From contig DXIP01000023.1 in assembly GCA_019112825.1 (NCBI GenBank), positions 124,001 to 188,000 of the forward strand: a stretch of DNA of 64,000 bases, given 5' to 3'. Under the pieces are notes generated by a model. It saw nothing but the letters and a program-made list of their open reading frames with translations, was not told the DNA's origin and ran no database searches. This stretch comes from Alistipes excrementigallinarum. GTDB lineage: Bacteria; Bacteroidota; Bacteroidia; Bacteroidales; Rikenellaceae. The position numbers and the translations under genes were made by a program. Positions 10,904 through 19,278 of the stretch are shown in pieces; position 1 is the first letter of the stretch, and the number at the start of each line of letters is the position of its first letter.

Positions 10904-12295
10904 ATGAACCATTCGACAACCTTGCGTTGCCGCCGGGGCCTGCGGAGCCTCCTTGCGGCGTTGTGTACGGGCCTCTGCGCCCTTGTTGCGGTGCAGACGG
11001 CCGCCGCTGCGGTGCTGCTGCCGTACGCGGAGACGGCGTGTGACGGGCCGGCTTCAGCGGCTCCTTCCCGTGCGACGACCGACGCCGGACCGTTGGTCGG
11101 CATGACCGATACGGCGGCCTACTTCCCGTTGCTGCGCGGCCGGCGCGTGGCCGTGCTGGCCAACCATACCTCGGTGGCCCTCCGCTCCGAGCTGGGCGAC
11201 GCCGCACATGCTTCCGCCGCAACCTCCGCCGCAACCCCTGCGGCCTCTTCGCAGCAGCTTGCGATGACGCCCGCCGGCGAGGGGTGGGTCCATCTGGTCG
11301 ACCTGCTCCACGAATGCGGCTTCGACCTCCGGGCCATCTTCTCGCCCGAGCACGGCTTCCGCGGCGAGGCCGACGCCGGGGCCCACGTCCAAAGCTCGGT
11401 CGATGCCCGCACCGGCGTCCCGATTCGGTCGCTCTATGACGGCCGGACGCAGCGCCCCTCCGACGAGGCGATGCGCTCGTTCGACGTGCTGGTGGTCGAC
11501 CTGCAGGATGTCGGGCTGCGCTTCTATACCTATTATATAACGATGCTGCGGATGATGGAGGCGTGCGCCGACTACGGGATTCCGGTCGTGGTGTTGGACC
11601 GACCCAACCCCAACGGCCGTCACATCGACGGCCCGGTGCTCGACATGAAGTACCGCTCGGGGGTCGGAGCCCTGCCACTACCCGTGCTGCACGGCCTGAC
11701 GATGGGCGAGATTGCCCGGATGGCGGTGGGCGAGGGGTGGACGCCGCCCTGCTCGCTGGAGGTGGTCCCCTGTCGCCGCTATATGCACGCCACCCCCTAC
11801 CGGCTGCCCGTCGCCCCCTCGCCCAACCTCCGCACGCAGCGGGCCGTCTACCTCTACGCCTCGCTCTGTCTCTTCGAGGGGACGGTCGTCAGCCTGGGGC
11901 GCGGTACCGACTGCCCGTTCGAGTGCTACGGCCACCCCGACCTTGCGGGCGACTTCTCCTTCACGCCCCGCCCGACGGCCGGTGCGGCCCATCCGCCGCT
12001 CGAGGGGCGCCTCTGCCACGGCCGCGACCTGAGGAAGCTCTCCGAGGAGGAGGCCGCCGGGGTAGGCTTCTCGCTCGGCTGGCTGCTCGAGGCCTGTCAC
12101 GGGCTGGAGCTCGGCGAGCACTTCTTCACCCCCATGTTCGAGAAGCTGGTCGGTGTGGGGTATCTCCGTCCGCTGATACTCGAGGGGGCCACGGAGGAGC
12201 AGATGCGCGCCCGCTGGCACGACGATTTGCTCCGTTACCGCACGATGCGTCTTGAATACCTGCTCTATCCCGACGGTCCGGCTTCGGAATTGTGA
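10904..12295 (+). CDS. Exported exo-beta-N-acetylmuramidase NamZ-like (DUF1343, GH171)
   Basis: A 463-residue protein whose N-terminus (two basic residues, then LLAALCTGLCALVAVQTAAAA) reads as a signal peptide. The mature part follows the DUF1343/NamZ family: RVAVLANHTS, IFSPEHGFRGEADAG, GVPIRSLYDG, DVLVVDLQDVGLRFYTYY, VVLDRPNPN, HGLTMGEIA and VSLGRGTDCPFECYG. NamZ trims N-acetylmuramic acid from the non-reducing ends of peptidoglycan fragments in muropeptide recycling, so a periplasmic or surface role is likely. An Ala/Ser-rich insertion (HASAATSAATPAASSQQ, about residue 103) interrupts the usual short link between NHTS and the VDLL helix. ATG 10904 was chosen because the signal peptide starts there. 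Confidence 0.88.
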   Translation: MNHSTTLRCRRGLRSLLAALCTGLCALVAVQTAAAAVLLPYAETACDGPASAAPSRATTDAGPLVGMTDTAAYFPLLRGRRVAVLANHTSVALRSELGDAAHASAATSAATPAASSQQLAMTPAGEGWVHLVDLLHECGFDLRAIFSPEHGFRGEADAGAHVQSSVDARTGVPIRSLYDGRTQRPSDEAMRSFDVLVVDLQDVGLRFYTYYITMLRMMEACADYGIPVVVLDRPNPNGRHIDGPVLDMKYRSGVGALPLPVLHGLTMGEIARMAVGEGWTPPCSLEVVPCRRYMHATPYRLPVAPSPNLRTQRAVYLYASLCLFEGTVVSLGRGTDCPFECYGHPDLAGDFSFTPRPTAGAAHPPLEGRLCHGRDLRKLSEEEAAGVGFSLGWLLEACHGLELGEHFFTPMFEKLVGVGYLRPLILEGATEEQMRARWHDDLLRYRTMRLEYLLYPDGPASEL

Positions 12296-12349
12296 ATAAA
12301 ATTGTTGAAAAAAAAAGAAACGGCAGAGATATATCGGAGGTTTTTTTCC

Positions 12350-12357
12350 TATATTTG
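12350..12357 (+). promoter_or_regulatory. Promoter -7 box of the 12427 lipoprotein gene
   Basis: TATATTTG matches TAnnTTTG. A small palindrome GTTTGT-GA-ACAAAC (12368-12381) sits just downstream at the expected transcript start. The leader would be about 60 nt. Confidence 0.65.
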
Positions 12358-12426
12358 TGAAAGCGTTGTTTGTGAACAAACCCTTAATACTCGATTTTCA
12401 TTGTCTAATTTAAATATCCCGAGTGT

Positions 12427-13572
12427 ATGAAAATGACGAATTTCTTCAAGATGGCCCTCATGGGTATCTTTGCAGCCGGAGTCTTCACGGCTTGCGGTGG
12501 TGACGACGACAACCCCAATCCCAACCCCAATCCCGGCGGCGGGGATGATCCCAAGACGGCTCCGACCATCACGCTGACCGGCGCTCAGACCTCCGGTTCG
12601 GAGAGCTCTTCGCTGACCTTCAAGCTCACGCTCAAGAATGCCGAGTCGGCCAAATACCTCACGGTACCGACCTCGGAACTCAATAACGCTCTGAACAGCG
12701 CAACGCTCGAGGAGCTGGTTCAGTCCGAAGGCAATGCACTCACCAGCTCGCAGCTTCAGAACGCTCTGGGCCAGGGTCTCGACCTGGTGTTCACGCAGCT
12801 GGAGCCCAACACGGAGTATACCTGCGCCGTATATGCCGTTAACGGCACCGAGTCGGCCGTGAAGTCGGCAACCGCAACGACGGCCAACGGTGGCGGCGGC
12901 AGCGTAACGCCGGGCACGGGCAGCGACGCCTACAATGCATGGATTGGCACGTGGAACGTGACCAGCACGAGCTCGCTGATTGGCAGCGACCCGATGTCGT
13001 TTACGGTAAGCATTGCCGAGCTTAATGCCGACCAGACCTATGCCGTAACCGGCTGGGGTATCTCGATGCTGGCCGCACAGCAGCCCGTAGGTGCCATCTT
13101 CAATGCTGAGGATGGAGGTCTCTATTTCGTGAACGAGCAGGAGCTCGGTGAGGTTTCCGGCCCGCAAGGCGAGTCGCTGATAGTAACCTATCTGGGTGTC
13201 TGCGGCTATAATGGTTCGTGGACGGTTGTTTCGGGTGACTACTACGGTCTGATTGGCGCAATGGGTGCCGACGGCAACTCGGCTACCGTGACCGGTGAGC
13301 AGCTCGAAATTTCGACCGGAGACGTGATTCCCGTCTATACGTTCGACTTCTTCGGCATGATTCAGGGTGAGAACTCGTTCTACACGTTCCAGCCGGCTGC
13401 CGGCTTTACGGCTGATGACTACCCGATTGGCCCCTACACGCTCACCAAGAGCGGTTCGGCAGCTTCGAGCAAGGGTCTGCACACCTACTTTGCAGCTCCC
13501 CAGGCCAAGAAGGCCGGCTATCCCGTACGTCTGCTCAGCAAGGAGGTTCGTACGGCCATCCTGGCAAAATAG
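12427..13572 (+). CDS. Surface or periplasmic lipoprotein of unknown function
   Basis: A 381-residue lipoprotein: MKMTNFFKMALMGIFAAG then lipobox FTAC, with the acidic GGDDD right after the cysteine that resembles the Bacteroidota surface-export signal. A (NP)n/Gly-rich spacer precedes an Ig/fibronectin-like domain (residues about 50-155, ending LEPNTEYTCAVYAVNGTESA). After a GGGG linker comes a second domain (from DAYNAWIGTWNVTSTSS) that recalls lipocalin-like or calycin folds found in Bacteroidota lipoproteins. No catalytic motif is visible. It is a single gene with its own promoter and a strong terminator. Codon use differs slightly from its neighbours, with more A- and T-ending codons, consistent with high expression. 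Confidence 0.8.
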   Translation: MKMTNFFKMALMGIFAAGVFTACGGDDDNPNPNPNPGGGDDPKTAPTITLTGAQTSGSESSSLTFKLTLKNAESAKYLTVPTSELNNALNSATLEELVQSEGNALTSSQLQNALGQGLDLVFTQLEPNTEYTCAVYAVNGTESAVKSATATTANGGGGSVTPGTGSDAYNAWIGTWNVTSTSSLIGSDPMSFTVSIAELNADQTYAVTGWGISMLAAQQPVGAIFNAEDGGLYFVNEQELGEVSGPQGESLIVTYLGVCGYNGSWTVVSGDYYGLIGAMGADGNSATVTGEQLEISTGDVIPVYTFDFFGMIQGENSFYTFQPAAGFTADDYPIGPYTLTKSGSAASSKGLHTYFAAPQAKKAGYPVRLLSKEVRTAILAK

Positions 13573-13613
13573 GCTCCGATAGGAGAAACGCGCTCCATAG
13601 CGGGCGATACGAC

Positions 13614-13649
13614 AAGGGAGGAACTCCGACTGGGGTTCCTCCCTTTTTT
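13614..13649 (+). terminator. Terminator after the 12427 lipoprotein gene
   Basis: Stem 614-624 with 635-645 (AAGGGAGGAAC/GTTCCTCCCTT) followed by T6. Confidence 0.9.
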
Positions 13650-13921
13650 GTATCCGCTCTCTTGTTTTTTACGCGCCCTTGATTTTGTATCCGAACCCCT
13701 GTCTCGGGGCTGATGCCCCAAGGGCCTGCCGACGGTTGCAGGGCGAAGTGTTGCCGTCGCCCGTCTGTCCGTCGCCCGCCGTCTGTCCGCGGCCGAAGAC
13801 CGTCAGACGGGACGATGCCGGCCGGCTGCGGGCGGAGTGTAGCCGTCGTCTGCCGTCCGCCTGCCTGTCGTCAGCCTGTCGTCGGCTTGTCTGCCAGTCA
13901 CCGCCCGGCCACAAAAACAAA
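13650..13921. repeat. GC-rich intergenic region with a degenerate 11-bp tandem repeat
   Basis: Between two opposing terminators lies about 270 bases with no gene. Within it, units start at 13852, 13863, 13874 and 13885, eleven bases apart. The central two read GCCTGTCGTCA and GCCTGTCGTCG; a shorter copy precedes them at 13842. Further left, CCGTCGCCC recurs at about 13754 and 13770. No promoter or coding signal is visible on either strand. Confidence 0.6.
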
Positions 13922-13957
13922 AAAATGCACCGCCGGACGAACCGGTCGGTGCATTTT
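13922..13957 (-). terminator. Terminator of the ferredoxin gene
   Basis: AAAATGCACCG pairs with CGGTGCATTTT, and CCGG/CCGG extends the stem inside. On the minus strand it is followed by an interrupted T-rich run (rc of the A-rich 13909-13925), as expected for a gene ending at 13975. Confidence 0.88.
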
Positions 13958-13974
13958 CTATTCGAATCTTCGTG

Positions 13975-14142
13975 TTACTCCGATACGATAGCCTCCGAGG
14001 GGCATACGCCGGCGCAGGTGCCGCAGTCGATGCACTTGTCGGGGTCAATCACGTAGATGTCGCCGGCCGAGATGGCCTCAACGGGGCACTCACCGATGCA
14101 GGTGCCGCAGGCTACGCAGGAGTCGGTAATTTTGTAAGCCAT
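13975..14142 (-). CDS. Small 2[4Fe-4S] ferredoxin
   Basis: A 55-residue protein starting MAYKITDSC. Two full CxxCxxCxxxCP motifs are present: Cys9, 12, 15, 19 and Cys37, 40, 43, 47, giving a classic clostridial-type dicluster ferredoxin. It would carry low-potential electrons in the cytoplasm, for example between pyruvate:ferredoxin oxidoreductase and hydrogenase, Rnf or nitroreductase-type enzymes. The gene is monocistronic with one of the best promoters in the window and its own terminator, consistent with strong constitutive expression. Codon choice is restricted, as in highly expressed genes. Confidence 0.96.
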   Translation of the reverse strand: MAYKITDSCVACGTCIGECPVEAISAGDIYVIDPDKCIDCGTCAGVCPSEAIVSE

Positions 14143-14182
14143 TGCAGTAAATTTTATTGGTTAATGTGTGTTGTTGTGTCAG

Positions 14183-14213
14183 CAAAGATAAGCAAATATC
14201 TCGGATAAACAAA
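14183..14213 (-). promoter_or_regulatory. Promoter of the ferredoxin gene
   Basis: TTTG (14210-14213), 19 bases, TATCTTTG (14183-14190) on the minus strand: an exact match to the Bacteroidota -33/-7 consensus and spacing. The leader is about 34-40 nt. Confidence 0.88.
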
Positions 14214-14332
14214 TCTCCCGTAATGGGGAATTGCATCCTCTCGGCCTCACTTTGTCGTGTCGACGCTTTCCGGCCGCCGGACGGGCCAGGCCTCGGGGTC
14301 CGGCACCGCCCTGTGGGGTCGGGCGGCGTGGG

Positions 14333-15604
14333 TTAGCGAATCATGTCGAAGCCCGTGTAGGGTACCAGCACCTCGGGGATGCGGATGCCGTCGGGCGTCT
14401 GGAAGTCCTCGAGCATGGCGGCCACGATGCGCGGAAGGGCCAGCGACGAGCCGTTGAGCGTGTGGGCCAGGTGAATCTTCTTGTCGGCATCCTTGTAGCG
14501 GAGCTTCAGGCGGTTGGCCTGGAACGACTCGAAGTTCGAGACGGACGAAACCTCCAGCCAGCGCTTCTGCGCCTCGGAGTAGACCTCGAAGTCGTAGGTC
14601 AGCGCCGAGGTGAACGACATGTCGCCGCCGCAGAGCCGCAGGATGCGGTAGGGAAGGCCGAGCGAGCGGACAATCGACTCGACATGGGCCACCATGCCGT
14701 CGAGCGCCTCATAGGAGCGGTCGGGCAGCGAGAGCTGGACGATTTCCACCTTGTCGAACTGGTGCAGACGGTTCAGACCGCGCACGTCCTTGCCGTAGGA
14801 GCCTGCCTCGCGGCGGAAGCAGGGGGTGTAGGCGGTCATCTTGACCGGGAAGTCCTTCTCGTCGAGAATCACGTCGCGGTAGATGTTCGTCACGGGCACT
14901 TCGGCCGTTGGAATCATGTAGAAGTTGTCGACCGTGGCGTGGTACATCTGCTCCTCCTTGTCGGGCAGCTGGCCGGTGCCGAAGCCCGACGCCTCGTTGA
15001 CCATCACCGGAGGCTCGACCTCCAGATAGCCGGCCTTGGTGTTGCAGTCGAGGAAGTAGTTGATGAGCGCGCGCTGCAGACGGGCGCCCTGTCCCTTGTA
15101 GACGGGGAATCCGGCGCCGGTGAGCTTCACGCCCAGGTCGAAGTCGATGATGTCGTACTTGCGGGCCAGCTCCCAGTGGGGCAGTGCATTCTCGGGCAGC
15201 TTGGTGTAGCTCTCGACGAGCTTGACCACCAGGTTGTCGGCCGCCGTGCGTCCCTCGGGGACGATGTCGGCGGGGAAGTTGGGCAGCGAGACGATGGCGG
15301 CCTGCAGCTCCTCGGCCACCTCCTTGGCCTCGGTGTTGAGGCGTGCCGACTGCTCCTTGAGTCCGGCGACGAAGCTCTTGCGCTCCTCGGCCTCCTCGCG
15401 GCGGCCCTGGCTCATCAGCATGCCAATCTCCTTGGCCGCCTTGTTCTGGGTTGCGAGCGTGTTGTCGAGCTCGACCTGGATGGCCTTGCGGCGGTCGTCG
15501 AGCTTCTCGATTTTGGCAATGACCGGGGCTGCATCCACGCCCTTCTTGGCGAGTTTGCGGATGGCGGCCTGGGGGTCTTCTCTCAGTTGCTTGATTGTAA
15601 GCAT
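14333..15604 (-). CDS. serS: Serine--tRNA ligase
   Basis: A 423-residue class II synthetase charging tRNA-Ser. The N-terminal 110 residues form the antiparallel coiled-coil arm (KIEKLDDRRKAIQVELDNTLATQ...). Motif 2 is TPCFRREAGSYGKDVRGLNRLHQFDKVEI and motif 3 NGSSLALPRIVAAMLEDFQ, close to the C-terminal LVPYTGFDMI. Length is typical. It stands alone on its transcript with a predicted promoter 40 bases upstream of ATG. Confidence 0.98.
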   Translation of the reverse strand: MLTIKQLREDPQAAIRKLAKKGVDAAPVIAKIEKLDDRRKAIQVELDNTLATQNKAAKEIGMLMSQGRREEAEERKSFVAGLKEQSARLNTEAKEVAEELQAAIVSLPNFPADIVPEGRTAADNLVVKLVESYTKLPENALPHWELARKYDIIDFDLGVKLTGAGFPVYKGQGARLQRALINYFLDCNTKAGYLEVEPPVMVNEASGFGTGQLPDKEEQMYHATVDNFYMIPTAEVPVTNIYRDVILDEKDFPVKMTAYTPCFRREAGSYGKDVRGLNRLHQFDKVEIVQLSLPDRSYEALDGMVAHVESIVRSLGLPYRILRLCGGDMSFTSALTYDFEVYSEAQKRWLEVSSVSNFESFQANRLKLRYKDADKKIHLAHTLNGSSLALPRIVAAMLEDFQTPDGIRIPEVLVPYTGFDMIR

Positions 15605-15642
15605 GGTATCTTCGTTTTGTTGTGTATTCCCTTTTCAGTCTG

Positions 15643-15650
15643 CAAAATTA
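15643..15650 (-). promoter_or_regulatory. Promoter -7 box of serS
   Basis: TAATTTTG on the minus strand, giving a leader of about 32 nt. No well-spaced -33 element is seen. Confidence 0.6.
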
Positions 15651-15843
15651 GTAAAAATCGCCTCAAAGTGGCGCTCCGGGCCCCGTTTTTTGGATGGCAG
15701 AGCTTATTTTTCGCAAGGAGGTGCGGCCGGTCTCCCGCGGCGCGGCAGTCTTGCGGAGGCGGATGGTCCGTGCGGCCGTTTCCCTTGGTCGTGCCGGGCC
15801 TCCGTCGTGCGGGCCTGAGGCGAAGTGCGCTTTCCGCCCGGGC

Positions 15844-17298
15844 TCACTCCCCGAAGAGGGGCCACGAGGGGTCCGAGGCGTAGGCCTGCTCCATGAGCCG
15901 GCGCAGCTCGGCGACCTTTTCGGGATGGCTGGCCGCCAGGTCGTGCTCCTCGCCGGGGTCCTCGTCGAGGTTGTAGAGCTCGTAGCGCGGGGCGTCGCTG
16001 CGGATGTCGAGGTGGAGCAGCTTCCAGGGCCCCTGCCGCACGGCCTCGCGCCCGTCGAGCTCCATGAAGCCGAAGTAGAGGTAGTCGTGCTCCGCCTGCT
16101 CCTCCATTCGTCCCTCGAGCAGCGGCAGGAGGCTCAGACCGTCGCCCGACGGGGCGTCGCGCCCCGTCAGCTCGGCGAAGGTGGCCGGCAGGTCCCAGAA
16201 GGCGCATACGAAGTCGCTTTGGCTGCCGGGGGCCACGTGTCCAGGCCACGAGACGAGCAGCGGCACGCGGATGCCCCCTTCGTAGAGGTCGCGCTTGTAG
16301 CCGCGCAGCGGGCCGTTGCTGTCGAAGAAGTCGGGGTCGGCGCCCCCTTCCAGATGGGGCCCGTTGTCGCTGGCGAAGAGGATGACGGTATTATCGAGCA
16401 GCCCCTTTTCGCGGAGTTTGGCCACCAGCTCGCCCACGTAGCGGTCCAGCCGCGTGACCATCGCCGCAAAGGTCGCCCGCGGATACTCCTGCGAGCAGTA
16501 GCCGCCCCGGCGGAAGGCGGGGCCCGAGTCGATGCCCCGGTAGGGGGTCTCCTCGAAGCGGCCCCGCAGGCGGAGGATGGTGCTGTCCTCGGGGACAATC
16601 AGCTCGGCGTGGGGGATGGTCGTGGGGTAGAAGAGCAGGAAGGGCTCGTCGGCCGTGCGCTCGTCGAGGAAGCGCAGCGCCTCGGTGTGAATCAGGTCGG
16701 GGGCGTAGCTTCCCGCTCCGTAGGGGGTCTGCCCGTCGTTGCCCGGCAGCTCGACGCGCGTCGAGTCGCTCCACAAGTGGTCGGGGTAGTAGCTGTGGGC
16801 CAGCAGCTGGCAGTTGTAGCCGTAGAAGCGGTCGACGCCCTGGTTGGCCGGGTCGCCCGTCGAGCCGATGAAGCCCAGCCCCCACTTGCCGAAGACGCCC
16901 GTCGTGTAGCCCGACTGCTTGAAGATGCGAAAGAGCTCGGCGGCGCCGTAGGGGAGCGGGTACTGCCCTTCGGGGGGCAGCTCGATGTTGCCGCGCACGG
17001 GGGTATGGCCCGAGTGGGTGCCGGTAAGCAGGCACGAGCGCGACGGGGCGCTGACGGTCGTGCCCGCGTAGCACTGCGTGAAGCGCATGCCCGTGAGCGC
17101 GAGCGAGTCGATGTGGGGCGTGGCGAAGCGCTGCTGCCCGTAGCAGCTCAGGTCGCCGTAGCCCAGGTCGTCGGCCAGAATGAAGAGCACGTTGGGGCGG
17201 CGGGGCGCCTCGGCGTTGCGGGGCGAGCAGGCGGTCGTCAGCTGCGAGGCCGTTGCGCCGAGCAGCAGCGCGCCGCCGATTCGGAGGGGAGTGGTCAT
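15844..17298 (-). CDS. Sulfatase of the arylsulfatase (S1) family, serine-type
   Basis: A 484-residue alkaline-phosphatase-superfamily sulfatase that would remove sulfate esters from host or dietary glycans. N-terminal ADDLGYGD (Asp43, Asp44) gives the calcium site, and Ser83-Ala-Pro-Ser-Arg87 is the SxPSR motif whose serine must be oxidised to formylglycine by a radical-SAM maturase (anSME). No maturase is in the window. The usual GKWHLG reads GKWGLG (from Lys138), so the conserved histidine is a glycine; LFASDNGPH is present. The N-terminal LTTAC (Cys24) is an imperfect lipobox, suggesting a periplasmic lipoprotein. The neighbouring GH2 beta-galactosidase makes a glycan-degrading role plausible; the substrate cannot be read from the sequence. 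Confidence 0.9.
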   Translation of the reverse strand: MTTPLRIGGALLLGATASQLTTACSPRNAEAPRRPNVLFILADDLGYGDLSCYGQQRFATPHIDSLALTGMRFTQCYAGTTVSAPSRSCLLTGTHSGHTPVRGNIELPPEGQYPLPYGAAELFRIFKQSGYTTGVFGKWGLGFIGSTGDPANQGVDRFYGYNCQLLAHSYYPDHLWSDSTRVELPGNDGQTPYGAGSYAPDLIHTEALRFLDERTADEPFLLFYPTTIPHAELIVPEDSTILRLRGRFEETPYRGIDSGPAFRRGGYCSQEYPRATFAAMVTRLDRYVGELVAKLREKGLLDNTVILFASDNGPHLEGGADPDFFDSNGPLRGYKRDLYEGGIRVPLLVSWPGHVAPGSQSDFVCAFWDLPATFAELTGRDAPSGDGLSLLPLLEGRMEEQAEHDYLYFGFMELDGREAVRQGPWKLLHLDIRSDAPRYELYNLDEDPGEEHDLAASHPEKVAELRRLMEQAYASDPSWPLFGE

Positions 17299-17376
17299 GG
17301 TGCGGTGGGGGTTTTGGTTGCGGAGGCTAATTTAGCGATTATATTCCGAAATCGGGCGTGAACCGGAAAAAAAGCG

Positions 17377-17384
17377 TATCTTTG
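17377..17384 (+). promoter_or_regulatory. Promoter -7 box of the U32-GH2 operon
   Basis: TATCTTTG matches TAnnTTTG; a transcript start near 17391 leaves about 34 nt before GTG 17425. Confidence 0.6.
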
Positions 17385-17424
17385 TTCCCTTGAAGTCATA
17401 TCCGAAAATCAATCCGAAACCCTC

Positions 17425-19278
17425 GTGAAAAGCGTTGAACTGCTCGCTCCCGCCCGGGACCTGGAATCCGCCATGGCCGCCGTCGACTACGGCGCCGATG
17501 CCGTCTACATCGGCGGCTCGAAATTCGGTGCGCGCCGCGGCGCCTGCAACCCGGTCGAGGAGGTGGCCCGCGCCGTGGAGTACGCCCATCAATACGGCGT
17601 GCGCATCCACGCCACGCTCAATACGCTGCTCTTCGACGGGGAGCTGGCCGACGCCGAGGCGGAGGCCCGTGCGCTCATCGCCGCGGGGGTCGACGCCCTC
17701 ATCGTGCAGGACATGGCGCTGCGGCGCATGGAGCTTCCCGTCGAGCTGCACGCCTCGACCCAGATGTGCAACATGACGCCGGAGCAGGCCCGCTTCCTGG
17801 GCGACTGCGGCTTTGCGCGGGTGATTCTCGAACGGGCCCTCTCGCTCGAGGAGATTCGGGCCGTGGCGGCCGCCACGAAGGCCGACGTGGAGTGTTTCGT
17901 CCACGGCGCCATCTGCGTGGGGTACAGCGGTCGCTGCTTCCTCTCGCGCTCGATGTCGGAGCGCAGCGGCAACCGCGGCGCCTGCAGCCAGCCCTGCCGG
18001 CTGACCTACGATTTGACCGACGGCCGCGGCAGGAGCTACCTGTCGGGCCGTCATCTGCTCTCGGTGCGCGACCTCGACCTTTCGGGGCACATCGGCGAGT
18101 TGCTCGACGCCGGGGTCACGTCGTTCAAAATCGAGGGGCGTCTGAAGGATATCAACTACATCCGCAACGTGGTGGCCTACTACCGCCGCGCGGTCGACGA
18201 GGCGCTGGCCGCGCGTCCGCAGCTGCGCCGCTCGTCGGTGGGCGTGAGCCGTCCCGACTTCCGTCCCGACCCGGCCAAGAGCTTCACGCGCGGCGCTTCG
18301 GAGTACTTCTTCGCCGGCCGGAGCGCCGGTGTGGCGTCGTTCGATACGCCGAAGTCGGTGGGCGAGTACGTGGGGCGCGTCGTCTCGTGCGACGCGCGCA
18401 GTTTCCGCCTCGATGGCGACGTTGAGTTGGCACCCGGCGACGGCATCTGCTTCGTGACCGGACGGGGGCCCTCGGGAACCAACGTCAACGCGGTCGAGGG
18501 GCGGCGCATCACCCCCAACCGGATGGAGGGCATCCGCCCCGGGGTGGAGCTCTACCGCAACTTCGACCGGCGCTTCAACCTGGTCCTCGAGCGGAGCCGC
18601 ACGCGCCGCGTCATTCCGGTGACGGCCCGCGTGGAGTTCATGGACGGGGGGCTTCGCCTGAGCTACCGCGACTGCGAGGGGTTCGAGGCTTCGGCCGGGC
18701 ACGACGGACCCTTCGACGAGGCGCGCGACGTCGCCGCCATGGAGCGGACGCTCCGCACGCAGGCGGCCCGCTGCGGCGACACCATCTTCGAGGTGCGCGA
18801 CGTGAGCATCGAGGGGCCGGTGCGCTTCGTGCCGGCATCGCTCCTCGGCGAGCTGCGCCGCGAGGCGCTCGACGGGCTGCGCCGCCTCCGCATCGAGGCT
18901 CCCCGCACGCACCGCATCCTGCCCGACGACGGCACGGCGCGCTATCCGTCGGATACGTTGACGGCCGAGGAGAACGTCACCAACCACCTGGCCGAAGAGT
19001 TTTACCGGGCCCACGGCGTGCGCCGCATCGAGCGCGGCCTCGACCTCGCCCCCTCGACGGCGGGCCATACGGTGATGCGCTCGGCCTACTGCATCCGCCG
19101 CGAAATCGGCGAATGCCTGAAGGAGCACCCCCGCCTGCGGGGCGACCTCTATCTGGAGCGGGGCTCGCACCGCTACCGCCTCTGCTTCGACTGCGCGCGG
19201 TGCGAGATGAGCCTGGTGGATTGCTCTGCCGAGCGTCCGCGCGACGAGAAGACCGACAAACCGAAACCAAACCGATAA
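17425..19278 (+). CDS. U32 family protein, RlhA/TrhP-like RNA hydroxylase
   Basis: A 617-residue U32-family protein. The first 300 residues form the TIM-barrel-like region (LLAPARDLESAMAAVDYGADAVYIGG, IHATLNTLLFDGEL, HASTQMCNMTPEQARFL). The signature CVGYSGRCFLSRSMSERSGNRGACSQPCR starts near residue 172 and holds the conserved cysteines thought to bind an Fe-S cluster. In E. coli, RlhA hydroxylates 23S rRNA C2501 and TrhP modifies tRNA; the length here, with a long C-terminal extension and a last CxxC pair (CFDCARCEM), fits the RlhA branch better. The old name peptidase U32 may be misleading. It starts with GTG, and its TAA stop directly abuts the beta-galactosidase ATG, so the two are co-translated. 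Confidence 0.88.
   Translation: MKSVELLAPARDLESAMAAVDYGADAVYIGGSKFGARRGACNPVEEVARAVEYAHQYGVRIHATLNTLLFDGELADAEAEARALIAAGVDALIVQDMALRRMELPVELHASTQMCNMTPEQARFLGDCGFARVILERALSLEEIRAVAAATKADVECFVHGAICVGYSGRCFLSRSMSERSGNRGACSQPCRLTYDLTDGRGRSYLSGRHLLSVRDLDLSGHIGELLDAGVTSFKIEGRLKDINYIRNVVAYYRRAVDEALAARPQLRRSSVGVSRPDFRPDPAKSFTRGASEYFFAGRSAGVASFDTPKSVGEYVGRVVSCDARSFRLDGDVELAPGDGICFVTGRGPSGTNVNAVEGRRITPNRMEGIRPGVELYRNFDRRFNLVLERSRTRRVIPVTARVEFMDGGLRLSYRDCEGFEASAGHDGPFDEARDVAAMERTLRTQAARCGDTIFEVRDVSIEGPVRFVPASLLGELRREALDGLRRLRIEAPRTHRILPDDGTARYPSDTLTAEENVTNHLAEEFYRAHGVRRIERGLDLAPSTAGHTVMRSAYCIRREIGECLKEHPRLRGDLYLERGSHRYRLCFDCARCEMSLVDCSAERPRDEKTDKPKPNR

Noticed and set aside
7359..11678. Open frame of 1439 codons opposite cysS, MATE, kinase and prfB
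   Set aside because: It spans several unrelated genes and intergenic DNA, with antisense composition. Not a gene.
17425..19278. Collagenase or protease virulence function for the U32 protein
   Set aside because: The family's best-studied members act in RNA hydroxylation, and the conserved Cys cluster fits that; peptidase activity is poorly supported.
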